Shown here piece after piece: positions 22,913-34,523 of a stretch of 64,000 bases of DNA. How positions within the stretch are numbered: position 1 is the stretch's first letter; every line of letters begins with the position of its first letter. The notes beneath the pieces are model-generated. The model ran no database searches. It saw only the letters and a list, made by a program, of their open reading frames with translations, and was not told where the DNA came from. Position numbers and translations under genes: made by a program. Source of the stretch: Phaeoceros laevis (Eukaryota > Anthocerotophyta > Anthocerotopsida > Notothyladales); NCBI GenBank assembly GCA_049999765.1, contig JBNGIQ010009341.1, positions 22,795 to 86,794 on the forward strand, read 5' to 3'.

Positions 22913-24569
22913 CTATGGCTTCAACTTATCTACCATTTTTTTCTTTGAAGCTCTACTAGCCAGTTTCCAGCTTTGCTGCGAAGTTAACTCAACAATATAT
23001 TTTTTCCTTTTCAAGCTATTGTCTGTCCCATTGTCAAGGCTTTGGAAGATCATTTTGTTGCTAGTACCAAGCTCGGCTCGCTGAGCTTGAACTTGTGTCA
23101 GTTGGCGTACCAGCATATTAGCATCAACACATGCATGAGACAGCAAAGTTGGATCATTTGCTACCATGTACTCCATTTGCTGCAGCAAGGAGTGTAGCAT
23201 CTCAGGAGACTGCTTGGCCGACATTGTGGGTGGAAGCATACCTGCAACTTGGTTCGGACAATCCATATTCTCCATAGCATCAGGTACTATGTGAGCAGGT
23301 TCAGTCGTATACTGTTGTGCATCAGGTACCACGTGAGCAGGTTCAGTCGTATTCAGTTGTGGCGTGGTTGTTGACTTTTCTGCTATAGTTGTTGACCTTT
23401 CAACCTGAATGAGCATTTTAAATGTTGGTTGCAGCTTACCTAGCATGCACAATACCTTGGCTTGATGCTTGCAGAAAAATCCTTGCATTTCACGAGGACA
23501 TGTACATATGCCCAATCACCAACAGGATTGTACACTGTATATGTCAATCGCTTGTCATTTGCACTCTTGACAAATGCAGGCCCTTCCAAACTGGTTGGCA
23601 GGGTCACTAGATCATCGGGCATTTTTTTGACATCGCTGATTGCATTTTTGACAATGGACTCCACTTTCTTATTGAACTGAAAACCATTCTCTCTTGTGAA
23701 TTGCTTATACCAATAGATCTTACTCACAGTTTCCACCAAAGTATGAATAAGCCAATCGAGCCGACAATCACGCAGCCGAAGAAAATCATGATACGGGAGG
23801 GACTTGAGAAACCCATGCCATGCCTTAATTGATGAGTTGTAGTCTTGTCCCACATGCTTCATTTGTCGAGTGTACATTAACCACATGGGGAGTTGTTCGT
23901 GCCATTGCCCCTTAAAGTATGCAATGAAGGCCGGTTGGGATTCCTCATAGTCCGCATACAACTTTTCCAGCATCTTATGAGCCTCATCTTCTGTCTTCCA
24001 TCGACGTGAAACGTACATAATATCTNNNNNNNNNNNNNNNNNNNNNNNNNNNNNNNNNNNNNNNNNNNNNNNNNNNNNNNNNNNNNNNNNNNNNNNNNNN
24101 NNNNNNNNNNNNNNNNNNNNNNNNNNNNNNNNNNNNNNNNNNNNNNNNNNNNNNNNNNNNNNNNNNNNNNNNNNNNNNNNNNNNNNNNNNNNNNNNNNNN
24201 NNNNNNNNNNNNNNNNNNNNNNNNNNNNNNNNNNNNNNNNNNNNNNNNNNNNNNNNNNNNNNNNNNNNNNNNNNNNNNNNNNNNNNNNNNNNNNNNNNNN
24301 NNNNNNNNNNNNNNNNNNNNNNNNNNNNNNNNNNNNNNNNNNNNNNNNNNNNNNNNNNNNNNNNNNNNNNNNNNNNNNNNNNNNNNNNNNNNNNNNNNNN
24401 NNNNNNNNNNNNNNNNNNNNNNNNNTTGACTTCTGGTAGCTTCTCGTGCAACATCTACCGAACGAAGATCTTGAGATCCGTATGCACACCAGTACTTAGT
24501 GCATTGTAAATACTCCCACATGTCAAATTTGGCAGAGGTCCTACCTGACTTTGCCTTGTTCTTCCTCAC
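22913..24569 (-). pseudogene. Decayed MULE transposase with SWIM zinc finger
   Basis: Minus-strand remnants, from the N-terminal side: an open piece at 24569-24426 (contains CTKYWCAYGSQDL); a 400-base gap; an open piece from 24025 to about 23510 with a long helical region (DYNSSIKAWHGFLKSL, WLIHTLVETVSKIYW) typical of the region before the SWIM finger; then a SWIM motif ICTCPREMQGFFCKH (CxC...CxH) in a different frame, running to a stop at 22913. The frame change falls near 23510, just before the finger, so as sequenced the protein would lose its finger and C-terminus. The catalytic DDE region is probably inside the gap and cannot be assessed. Confidence 0.75.
24026..24425. other. Assembly gap of 400 N
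   Basis: Run of 400 undetermined bases inside the transposase; the round number suggests a scaffolding or estimated-size gap. Confidence 0.99.
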
Positions 24570-25651
24570 GGTTTGTTTTCAAAACGATGTGGTAAACATG
24601 ATATTTCTTCCCTCTCCCACTACAAAGTCTTGGACTCTACTCCAAGGAACTAATGCACAGTGAGACATGATTGGAACAGGGGTGCTGAAGTTTTTAAGAA
24701 ACTTTCTCGCAATCAGAACTTTCTGCAACTTCAATTTTTATTTACCAAATGGACCAGGTTCGGGGTCCTGAATCTCCCACTCTTGTGGCCAATCTGACCA
24801 ACTTGGTTTTGTGATAGCTGTTACTGTCGTTGTGGAGGACGAGATCTACGAGATCTGCATATCACAAAATTAGAAGCTCGTTCATGGAGGTGTGCCAATA
24901 TACAGCTTTTATTAACACATTTCTGTATGTACGAGCCATGTTGCTAGTGAGACTGAGGTCAATAAATGCCTACAAGACTTAGCGTCAAACAACTTGAATC
25001 TTATACAAGAGGGACAGTCACTGCTTACTTCCAAATTATTGGGTTGTCCTTGACATTCTGGTGTACTTCGGTCTCTTTGTCTTGGTAAATCTCGTATATT
25101 TGAGTCTCTCTCACTGAGCGGAACACTGGTGGTGGAGGTCATAGGGAAGTGGTTGAGCATCTTCGTATAATCACGAGAAGTTGTCGCAAGCAGTACATTG
25201 ATACCGGGAAATACTTGTATCTCCTGTCAAAACATTTACCCTGTAATCAGTATGTGGCGCGTGACATTGTCCATAGTAGTACAAATTATAAGCGCGGTGT
25301 TTAGCACATTGGTACGAAGGACAATAGCTAGTAGCTAGGCAGCTTTCCAATACCAAGCTGGAGAGGGAGGAAATAAAATCCATCTGATCACTTTACATAC
25401 TGCCTTACTTGTGCGGGGTGTGATACGACATTGCCTTGGGGCAAGGAGCGTGAGACCTCTCCAATGTCTCCATCCGCCTCGTCGTTGCACACGTTGGATT
25501 GCTGAGGGTATGGATTCATTGTGGCTTTCGCGCTCAAATGCAGGCTTGGGAGATGTGCAATGGAAACGAAGAGCTTGGCTTTCAAACCACGTTCACCACT
25601 CCGTGAACGACGAATCCCGTACCGTTCTTAAGCCACCAAATTATGCACTAT

Positions 25652-25913
25652 GCGTTGTACTTGTTGCTTACGTGGCAGTGTTGGTGTGGCAATGCTTGCG
25701 TGGCGGTACCCGCATGGCGGTGCTCGCGTGGTAGTGCCGCCGTGGCGTATGCGGGGAGTGGCGTGCGTACACGGTAGTGAGAGGAGGTGCGGCGGGTACG
25801 GGCGAAAGGGTTAGGGGCATGTCATGGCCGAGGTTGGCAACATGGCTGGAGGTGGGCCCCATGTGCCAGGTCGCGCGTGTCTGTTAATGATTTGCGGAAC
25901 TCCATTGTTCGGG
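25652..25913 (-). repeat. Right terminal inverted repeat of the MULE
   Basis: Inverted partner of 21812-22076; carries the same subterminal array in opposite orientation (for example GCGTGGCGGT units). Confidence 0.85.
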
Positions 25914-25922
25914 TTGTGAGAC
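25914..25922 (+). repeat. Right target-site duplication of the MULE
   Basis: TTGTGAGAC, identical to 21803-21811. Confidence 0.85.
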
Positions 25923-26220
25923 TCGCTGTTCCGTTATGGTGTAAGACAAGGCACTGGACACTTGGCTCTCTCAAAATTCTGATGAGGAGATGAGATCTAT
26001 GCTCTGCGCGTCCGCCGAACGAGTGAACTCGCCGACTTGCCGTCCGGAGAGTGAGGTTTTCTGTTAAGTTCCTGGTTCCTGGTGTGGTTATGAGAAGACT
26101 TGAAATAGACAAAATTGTCGTACAGGATCCTCACTCAGACTGCCAGTTCTATGAATTACCGATAGCTTTGCTGTTTTGAAAGCTTGACGCCTTACCTGGC
26201 ATTATGGTGTTCCCTTTCAG

Positions 26221-27004
26221 TTCATCCGACAAATGGCGCACTGGCTACTGTGGATGCTTCGAGGATTTTCAATCCTGTAAGCAAGAACTGGACTGGAACA
26301 CTCTGAGTCATCTTTGTTGTGAAGCTTGCAAGACAGGTGGTGGTATTACGTTGGATCAATATTGCACCAGTTCTGACCGAATATGAAATTTGAGGAACTG
26401 CAGGTCTCTGTGGCTGGCTTTGTCCCTGCGTGCTGGTAGGACGCATTGTGGAGATTGTTGATCAAGGGGCTACCTGTGAGTTCCTCTTGCCTGTTCCTCA
26501 TCAATGTTGTGATCTGTTCTGAGCTGGCTAGGTTCTGGACAGGTTCAGAATTTATTAACAGCTTAAGCTTTCTTCCCGGGACCTTGTCCTTTGAGCAGTT
26601 CAGATGACCTTCTGAGCATTGCGATACTGTGCAGCCTGCCGTTCCGGATGCATGCTATACTTCTGCCTCCAGCTCTGGACAGGGTGTGGCTGTCTATACA
26701 CATGTGGCTACCGAGCTCGACTGCGCCAAAAGTTCAACTTGCCGCCAAGTCCTTGTAACGATTTCTTAGCTGACTGCTTGTGCCCCTGCTGCTCTCTCAC
26801 TCAGCAGTACCGAGAGCTGAAGCTCCGTGGGATCGATCCTGCTCTTGGTTAGTGAATTCTTGCAAGCATGCATCTATGAGACCTACACTAGCTAGCATCT
26901 ACTGAGCATTTTCAGATGCCTGACTCATGTGGACATGGTACATGTGTCCAGGATACGAGGGCAACAGATTTAAGGTTCCACAAATCATGTTCATGAAGAA
27001 GTAG
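26221..27004 (+). CDS. PLAC8-family cysteine-rich protein (5' end unresolved)
   Basis: Four exons are clear: 26221-26276, 26404-26475, 26635-26848 and 26952-27004, ending at TAG. The spliced product reads KWRTGYCGCFEDFQSC, then LCGWLCPCVLVGRIVEIVDQ, then a hydrophobic cysteine-rich stretch, YRARLRQKFNLPPSPCNDFL, CPCCSLTQQYRELKLRGID and a C-terminal YEGNRFKVPQIMFMKK. This is the PLAC8 / plant cadmium resistance architecture, with two cysteine clusters (CxxxxCPC type) flanking a membrane-associated hydrophobic part. Plant members act in cadmium or zinc efflux, calcium entry or organ-size control; which applies here is unknown. The first exon, coding the N-terminus, was not found between 25923 and 26220. 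The nearest ATG candidate (25995) does not keep frame into 26221. The MULE ends only 300 bases upstream. Confidence 0.85.
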
Positions 27005-28200
27005 GACAGACTGGTGCAGCAGGCATTCACAAGTAAGCTAAGTACTGCTACCCAGACAAGACAGTACGCATTCAGAGGGCCCTTGCTTCGTTGTCAGAGG
27101 ATCCAAGACACGGTGCTTCAAGTTTGTAACCACCGAATGGATCCCCAGGAAGAAATTGTATAGCAACCTAAGAAATGGATGCAGATAATAAGTCACCGTC
27201 TCGCATGTGCAAAGTCTCGTTTTTTCCAGATCTTCCGTGGGAAGGAACTGGCCGAGTGCTACCTACTAGCTTGCCAATAGGTACCGCTTATCAGATATTC
27301 GAAACTTGTGGACTCCTGTAGACGTGCAAGGAAATTAGAACCATTTACACAGATTGAAAAACTCTAGCAGAGAGGTTTCTATCTACAAGACTGGTATGTG
27401 GAAAGTGGTTGTCGCTTGCAAACAATTCTGTCAACATGAAGCATGCAGATTCCGACTCAAAGTGAAGTCATGTGTGGCGCACTGTGGTGGTCTTCCAGTC
27501 TGAACACTCTTCTTCTAGAAGCACCTAATGGTGGAAAATGTCTGTAGATGTGAGACATCTCACGTTGAGACACACAAACACGTATATGCCTGGGTACTCC
27601 GATGTACGGCCCTAGATCTGTGCGGAATAAACCTCCGAAACGAAAGAAATGCGACACGTTGCTGCATATGCACGACTCTTCCACAATGACCTCTACACGT
27701 TGTACGGACCAAGGGAGTCTGGGGACAGTGATCCACTGGATCACGCTCGCAGAGTCACTCGGATTGGGGGGTATTTCCCACCCGGATGCCGTGATTGACT
27801 CGAAGTATCTAGGGTAGAGAGTGCTGGATGACCTGGCACGCCGGTATATCCGGTGACGAAGATTCGAAGGACGTGTTTTACAAGGTGCGGGCAATTTCCT
27901 GGAGCTCGCTGCGGGTGGGGTTGGGTGACCGGTTTTCGCCCTACTTGCACGCTTCTATACATAGTAACGCCTGCCCTCTCACTTCGTGACTCATCACTTC
28001 CCACTTGCGGATTAAAAAACTGTATTACCGGATGCCGGTTCCCTGGACCCGGACACAAATGGCTGTTAGGGACGGAGCACGCTAACAGCATCCGTACTTT
28101 CGGGGAATATACTGTGTACTCACTGCTGCCCGCATATCTGATCCGTCCTCGGACTGCGTAGCTTGGAAGTGCACGTTTTACAGTTCTACTATTCACAATC
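27005..28200. other. Intergenic, no gene seen
   Basis: Follows the PLAC8 stop. Open frames on both strands at 27457-28196 have no recognisable features. At 27836-27945 there is a diverged copy of the sequence found at 35634-35825, including ACAAGGTGCGGG and CCTGGAGCTCGCTG. Confidence 0.4.
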
Positions 28201-29830
28201 CTTAAGTATCAACCCCCACCAAACTTGAAAATCCAGGATGATTCCATAATGCATAAGGGATCCCTATATGTAGTTTGGGAATGGCTATTATGGAGAGCCA
28301 CTCCCTCTACAGGTGGAGAGTATGCAGACCTAGAAGGTGGTAGAATACATCTTGGGTAAACTATATCATCTTTAACCTATAAGGTTAGAAGCATAATCTA
28401 ACATTTTGTCTAGGAGATTACCTATCATTCACTAAGCAATAAGAGATCACCTATGATCTTTGGAAGATTATTTGCTAAGGAAATTACTCACCAAGTTTGG
28501 GAGGGTGTTGATGGGCCAGTCTTGATATGCACTAAAGTCGATATTAGTACTATGAATCACCACTCAATAATCTCCAAGTTTGTGGGATAGACTATCTTGA
28601 AAGACCATCAATTTTGAGTGGTTAGACCATCCACTAGTGATGAATCCACATCTAACAAATCTGAACTATTTATGGATAAAAGTATAGGATGTGGTAGGTT
28701 TTTCAAAGTGTTCTTTCTAGCACGGCCATGTGTATAATTTAACTCGAAATATTTTTGTTTTCATACATTTCTATCAAATTTGTATGGAGAGTTCATCCAA
28801 AAATTCTTACTAAATCATTTGCTCGATGTAATGATACGAAGCGCATTGCTGAATCCAAGTTATACAAAAGTTGGCTAATTCAAATTTAGTGCCCCAATTG
28901 GCATGCCTCGTACTGGCTATATAGTGTTTGGTTCACACGGCCCATGACTTTTCGTATAAGTTATGCTTGTAGAAGAGCAAAACTTGCTTGTGATGGTTTG
29001 AGTCTCACATGCAAAGGGAGACATAACACATGATGGCATAGAGCATACATCTAGTGAATTGCACTAGTAATGTAATTGAGTGTGCGTCTAGTAGATTGTA
29101 ACAAAAATTGTACATGTGCTACAAGATACTATTGTATATTTCTTCTGGACAGCCAAAGCACCAACTTATAGTGTGGGTGACGGAAGTTCATTCATAGAGT
29201 TTGAGGAAAAAGAGAACCCTCACTAAGTGGAAGTGGAAGGGAGTGTATTTTTCTTAACCTCGCTAAGGACTATCTTTTGCCAGCTTTCCCTAGTGCTCAA
29301 TTATCTATTGGTTACATTTTATTTCGAATATTAGAGAAGGTGTAGATGACACCTTCATATGTGATATCTCACTTCAAGTGGACTCGAATGCAAGTCTTAG
29401 ACGGAAGTGCAGGCTAATAGACATGTCATATTCCTTTTGTCATATTCCTTTAACGTACAAGGATGTAGCATTGTTGGAAGAGGCCATATGAGGCCGAAAG
29501 AGCCTGGTGATATGAGGCCAAAGTGCCTTCATAACTTTGGCCTCATATGTTTGGCCTCATAACTTTGGCCTCAAGTGCATGCTAAGGGACCATCTCCTTT
29601 TATGACCTAGACTCTCTAGTACATCCTTACACTGTATATTATATCCATATATTATATCCATACCTCTATTCCTTCCTTCCTACCATGAGGTCCTACAATT
29701 TGGTGGTGGTGGTAGAAGGTGTACAACCATTTACGAGAGTGCATCCGGATAATGCTCAAAGAAGAGTCGGCTGTCGCTGAGTATGACTGTGGGGGGCCTT
29801 TGTACACAGTCAATGACGTGTAACATGCAA
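28201..29830. other. AT-rich gene-free stretch
   Basis: Clearly more AT-rich than the flanks and without open reading frames of note. It looks like old, decayed repetitive DNA. It holds a perfect hairpin at 29510-29548. Confidence 0.5.
29510..29548. repeat. Perfect 14-bp inverted repeat (hairpin) with 11-base loop
   Basis: ATATGAGGCCAAAG at 29510-29523 pairs with CTTTGGCCTCATAT at 29535-29548. Further copies of TTGGCCTCATA lie just downstream, to about 29575, so the region is a small cluster of inverted and direct repeats. Confidence 0.85.
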
Positions 29831-30684
29831 TAGTGTGGGAATTTAGGTGCGACCTGTAGTATGGTGCAGGGCTTTAGTCTACTGCTTGTAACAGGACTGC
29901 CTGCCGCGTGCCTGTGAAAGCGCGTCCGTTAGAGGAGATGCGCTCCCGGTACCCGGTGGCCTCCAGCCGGCCGCGCGCACACCTGCGCACCTGCACGAGA
30001 CAGTCTCTGTGGAAGGGACTTTTTATTATGTGCTGGGGCTGAAGCCGCAGGAGGAGAGAAAGCACTTCCTCCTCTTCTTCGCGGCAAAAATGGCGGGACC
30101 GGGTCCGCCTGGATTTCGGCTTCATGCCGAGCCGTTAAGAGTGCGGGGGGGGGGGGTTCCATCTTCTGGACCTTGAAAGAGGCCCACAGCGCTGCTGCTA
30201 CCTGTCTGAGATCCCGCCTCCCCCTGCACCGGGACTGGAGCCTTCTGTATTTTGTCCTGACCACCTTCCTTGCTGCTCCCTTAGTCCATCTGTGTGCCAG
30301 AGACAGAGCTTGCGGCCCTGCTTCCGGTGGCGGCCTGTATTTGGCGACAATACGACACGTCCTGCTAGCCAAGTTGGTTTCATCTGCGAGCCGTGTGAGG
30401 ATACTTGCTCCTTGTCTTGTGGAGCCGGATTTGGAAGACGAATTATGGCGGGAGAGTCAGCTGTAGGAGCTGAGTGTGAAAATTCAGCTCGCAATTGGAA
30501 TAGGGCCCGGGAAGAAGAGGTCAGTCAGGCTTGGCTGAGCAGGTGCTTTGGCTTTGCCATTCTTGCTCCTGGTCTGTTCCCGGCTGATGATATCGGCTTT
30601 GGTTGCTCTTAGATGCAGACTGCCGGGTGCTAGGACAAGACGTGGCCTGTTTTTTGCGAGACCTGCCGATACGGGCTGGCAGGG
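29831..30684. promoter_or_regulatory. Upstream region of the HAK/KUP gene
   Basis: GC-rich leader-like sequence with a run of 12 G at 30145-30156. A short upstream frame starting at 30445 (MAGESAVGAECENSARNW) ends at a possible GTCAGT donor and could be an upstream ORF or leader exon. An in-frame stop at 30631 separates it from the chosen start of the transporter. Confidence 0.4.
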
Positions 30685-33600
30685 ATGGCGGAAACGGAAC
30701 TCACTTCTGAAGCGGGTCGGGACAAAGGGATGTTGTGGAATCTGGACCAGCAGCTTGATCAACCTCTGGGAGAAGAGGCAAGCCGGGTGCGAGGCATGTT
30801 TGACCGTGTGCCGGTGAGTCAACGGCCGGCAAGTGCTACGCAGTAGCGCTGTTTAGCCCACATTTGGATTGGGCAATGTAGATTGGGCTGACCTCTCAGC
30901 CCTGAATTGTTGTTTGCGCTTTTGTGCAGGTAACACCGACGCTAGTTACCTTGCGTCTGGCGTTTCAGAGCCTGGGCGTGGTCTATGGAGACCTTGGCAC
31001 ATCACCTCTGTACGTGTTCAAAAACACATTTCGAGATTCTCGACTCGGTGAACAGGAAGATTATGCCGAAGATGTACTTGGAGCTTTGAGCCTTATCCTC
31101 TATTCCGTCGCACTCATTCCTCTTGTAAAATATTGCTTCATCGTTATGAGAGCCAGTGACCATGGGGAAGGTGAGCCAGCCAAGGAGAGTGTTCTGAGAA
31201 ACATAGCTCGATGTGCGATAGCACCAAGTAGCAGGTTCGGACATTTAGATGGTCCATCTGATAGAATGTTTCTGATTTTAAGGTTCGCAGGAGTAGTCGT
31301 TGTCTAATTGGTGAACTGTGGGGCAGGTGTTCCGTCATGTAAAGTGACGTATGCATATGGGGGTGTGCAGGTGGTACATTTGCTTTATACTCTTTGATTT
31401 GCCGCCATGCGGACATCTACCCGTTGCCAAACAAGCACCCTACGGATGAGAAGCTGACTACCTATAGCAAAAAGGACCTACCACCAGATTCATTGTGTTA
31501 CAAGTTCAAGCAGAAGCTGGAGGGGAGCAAATTTTTGCAGAATGTTCTGCTCGTTCTTGTACTTTTGGGAACGTGCATGGTCATAGGCGATGGGATTTTG
31601 ACTCCTGCGATTTCAGGTGAACCTTATCTGCAGATCATGTTAGTGTAGAGGCAACCTGCTATTCCTGTGAATTATTACTTTCTTCCAGCTCTAAGTCTAC
31701 CCTTTTGTGCTCAGATCTCCTCTGGCTTGAAACACTTTGACAGCTTCTCTTTGTCGGCATGACTTTGAGTTGATGGTGACAGAATGGTTGCTTTGCCCTC
31801 TGCAGTGCTGTCAGCTGTGGATGGTGTACAAACTGAGCAGACGATGCTGAGCCAAAGTGAGCTACCGTCCTAAGCAGCTCTCGCAGATGTGGGGATTGCC
31901 CTGTGACAAAGCTAGAGTGGTTATCCAGATTCTGTCCGTTGGCGTGGACTGATATTGTTTGTGTGCAGATGTGGTTGTGTTGCTGGCGATCGTAATTCTG
32001 GTCGTCCTCTTTAGCATGCAGCGGTCTGGGACAACGAAAGTTAGCTTCATGTTTGCACCAGTCGTGCTCCTGTGGTTTGTTTCGGTTGGAATTATCGGGA
32101 TTTACAATGTCGTAAAGCATGACCCCACTGTATTTCGAGCTATATCTCCTCATTATGTCATCAAGTATTTCAAAAGAAATAAGCAGCAGGGATGGTCTTC
32201 TCTTGGTGGAATAGTTCTCTCAATAACTGGTCAGCAATTGGGTCCCTTTCTTCTGCTGCAGTTGCCAATCTTTGTGGTAGTCTGTTCTCGTGGAATATGC
32301 AGCCTGGCTGTTATGTGCCTTTGGAGGGTGGGTCTATTTGACATGCCGTTCGTGATCCAGGGTCGGAGGCTTTGTTTGCGGATTTGGGCCACTTTTCGGG
32401 ACCGTCTATTCAGGTATATCTATGTCGTTTTATTTGAGCTTGGCACCTGGCGCAGATGAGATTTTCTGCTCCGTTTTTCTGATCACCTGCCGAATGTGGC
32501 AGTTTGACACGTCCCTTCCTGAATTTGCTTCTACTTTTGCGCTATTCAGATTGCTTTCACCGCTGTAGTATTTCCTTGCTTAATGTCTGCTTACTTCGGA
32601 CAAGCTGCTTACCTCATGAAACATCCTGGCGATGTAAGCCGCACTTTCTACAAGTCACTTCCAGGCAAGCTAAGCCCCTATTCTCCATCTTCACAAGTCG
32701 GGACTCACTGCAATCTGACTAGAAGTTTAACGTGCTATTTGCTGTCAACAGACTCAGTGTATTGGCCCATGTTGGTCGTGGCGACAGTTGCGGCGATTGT
32801 TGCTAGCCAAGCCATCATCTCCGCGACGTTCTCTATTATCAAGCAGTCTGTGGCCCTTTCTTGTTTCCCCCGCGTGAAGATTATTCATACCTCAAAAGAG
32901 CTTTTTGGACGTATCTATATTCCCGAAGTAAACTGGATATTGATGGCACTCTCGATTCTTGTTGTTGCTGGATTCCAGGATACTTCTCAGATTGGAAATG
33001 CATACGGTAAGAAACTAGTTACGTTTCATTGAACAAGACGGGGGTGGAGCCTCCGTCAAATTGTCTCAAAAACTGTTGCTGAACCAAATGCATTTTCATG
33101 TTTTGCAGGCATAGCAGTTGTGGCTGTCTTCCTGGTCACGACATGTCTAGCAGCTCTGATCATGATCATAGTGTGGGAGACTCATGTGCTACTTGCTGTG
33201 GCTTTTTTGTTATTTTTCGGGTGTATCGAGTCGGTTTATCTTTCTGCTGTACTATTTAAGGTTGCACAAGGGGGTTGGGTCCCCATCGTTATGTCGGCTG
33301 CACTTTTAACCGTGATGTATTCCTGGCACTATGGAAGTTTGAAGCGGTACGAATTTGAGATGCAGAACAAGGTCTCCATGGGGTATATCCTGGGTCTTGG
33401 TCCCAGCCTTGGATTGGTGAGGGTACCTGGTATTGGGCTTGTCTACACTGACCTTGCCCATGGAGTTCCTTCTATCTTCTCGCATTTGATAACCAATCTT
33501 CCAGCGATTCATTCAACTCTCATATTTGTTTGTATCAAATTTCTGCCGGTGGTTACTGTTCCTCCAGAAGAGCGCTTTCTCTTTAGACGCATCGGGCCCA

Positions 33601-34169
33601 AGCAATATTGCATGTTTAGATGTGCTGTGAGGTATGGCTACAAGGATTTGCATAAGAAGGATGACTTTTTTGAGCAGTTACTCATGAACAGCCTAGAGTG
33701 CCACTTGCGGTTTGAGGCAATGGGTAACCTTATGTTGCAGTCTGAGGAAGGTAGCCTTGGAGCTAATAGGTCCCTTGGTGCGAACTGGATTGGAGAGCAC
33801 CAGTGTGAATTGCCAAGTGAGCAGGGTAATGGGGATGCCTCAGAGATCTCCATGAATTTAGACACGCCAAGCTTGGATCCCAGGGGAAGTCCGCGTGCAC
33901 ATGCTGAGTTTTTCAACAGATATAACACACTGGATGCCGATGCGCAACTTGAGGAGGAGCTTGCTTTCCTGGAAAAGGGCAAAGACGCTGGTCTTGTGCA
34001 TCTTCTAGGAAATACCTCTGTTCGAGCAAGAAGAAATTCAGGGCTGCTGAACAGATTAGCCATCGACTGCTGCTATTCCTTTTTACGGAGAATTTGCAGG
34101 GAGAGTGCTGTAACACTGAACATCCCCCACGAAAATCTTTTGCAAGTTGGGATGGTGTATTACGTCTGA
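30685..34169 (+). CDS. KUP/HAK/KT potassium transporter
   Basis: Plasma-membrane or endomembrane K+ uptake carrier, probably K+/H+ coupled. Nine exons, 30685-30813, 30930-31170, 31371-31616, 31806-31856, 31969-32229, 32361-32413, 32550-32664, 32752-33006 and 33109-34169, total 2412 bases (803 residues). Family hallmarks: [19 protein letters not shown] (the [13 protein letters not shown] signature), [119 protein letters not shown] and the C-terminal [13 protein letters not shown]. About a dozen hydrophobic segments are present. The intron after 32664 has a GC donor (GCAAGC), the rest are GT. The first exon gives a short hydrophilic N-terminus typical of the family. The last 670 or so bases have a broken duplicate at 37767. 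Confidence 0.96.
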
Positions 34170-34523
34170 CTAACGGACGAGTGTACAGTATGTTTCTGGC
34201 CATCCCCTGGCATAGGCTTGGGCCCTGCCAACCCCTTGTAAGTTGGTTGTGTTGCCATGAGATACTTTGTTGTAAATTCGGCATTGTACATATTCAGATG
34301 GTTAGGTATGATAGCACTTGTTCGAAACGTTCTGGGTGGGTGGTCTGTGTTTGCAAGTGGCTTGCTGGTACAGTCTTCTTGTTGAGGAACTATTGCCGGT
34401 GACCATTCACTGACCGCTGCTCCAAAACTTTTTTGTCTCCATGAAGCGTGATCTCGTTAGTTAAATGGAAACAAAATTCTCTTCCGTTTCATGACTTCTG
34501 TGTCCTTTTGGAATTTGGTCATG
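34170..34523. other. 3' region of the HAK gene
   Basis: No coding signal; matches the region after 38420 in the duplicate copy. Confidence 0.5.

Larger units (their letters stand above)
21812..25913. mobile_element. Mutator-like DNA transposon (MULE), 4.1 kb
   Basis: The element is bounded by long terminal inverted repeats of about 262-265 bp beginning CCCGAACAATGGAG and flanked by a perfect 9-bp duplication (TTGTGAGAC). Long inverted repeats and 9-bp target duplications are hallmarks of the Mutator superfamily. Inside, on the minus strand, lies a decayed transposase with a SWIM zinc-finger motif, the usual C-terminal finger of MULE transposases. A 400-base gap hides much of the expected catalytic region. 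The element sits between the divergent nitrobindin and PLAC8 genes. Also inside is a duplicated 33-base unit at 22272-22338. Confidence 0.85.

Noticed and set aside
27457-28196. Overlapping minus-strand frames of 145 and 151 codons
   Set aside because: Overlap each other and a plus-strand frame, with no conserved motif; composition looks random.
29929-30372. 147-codon minus-strand frame rich in Arg and Pro
   Set aside because: Lies in the GC-rich leader of the HAK gene; the G-run and composition explain the open frame.
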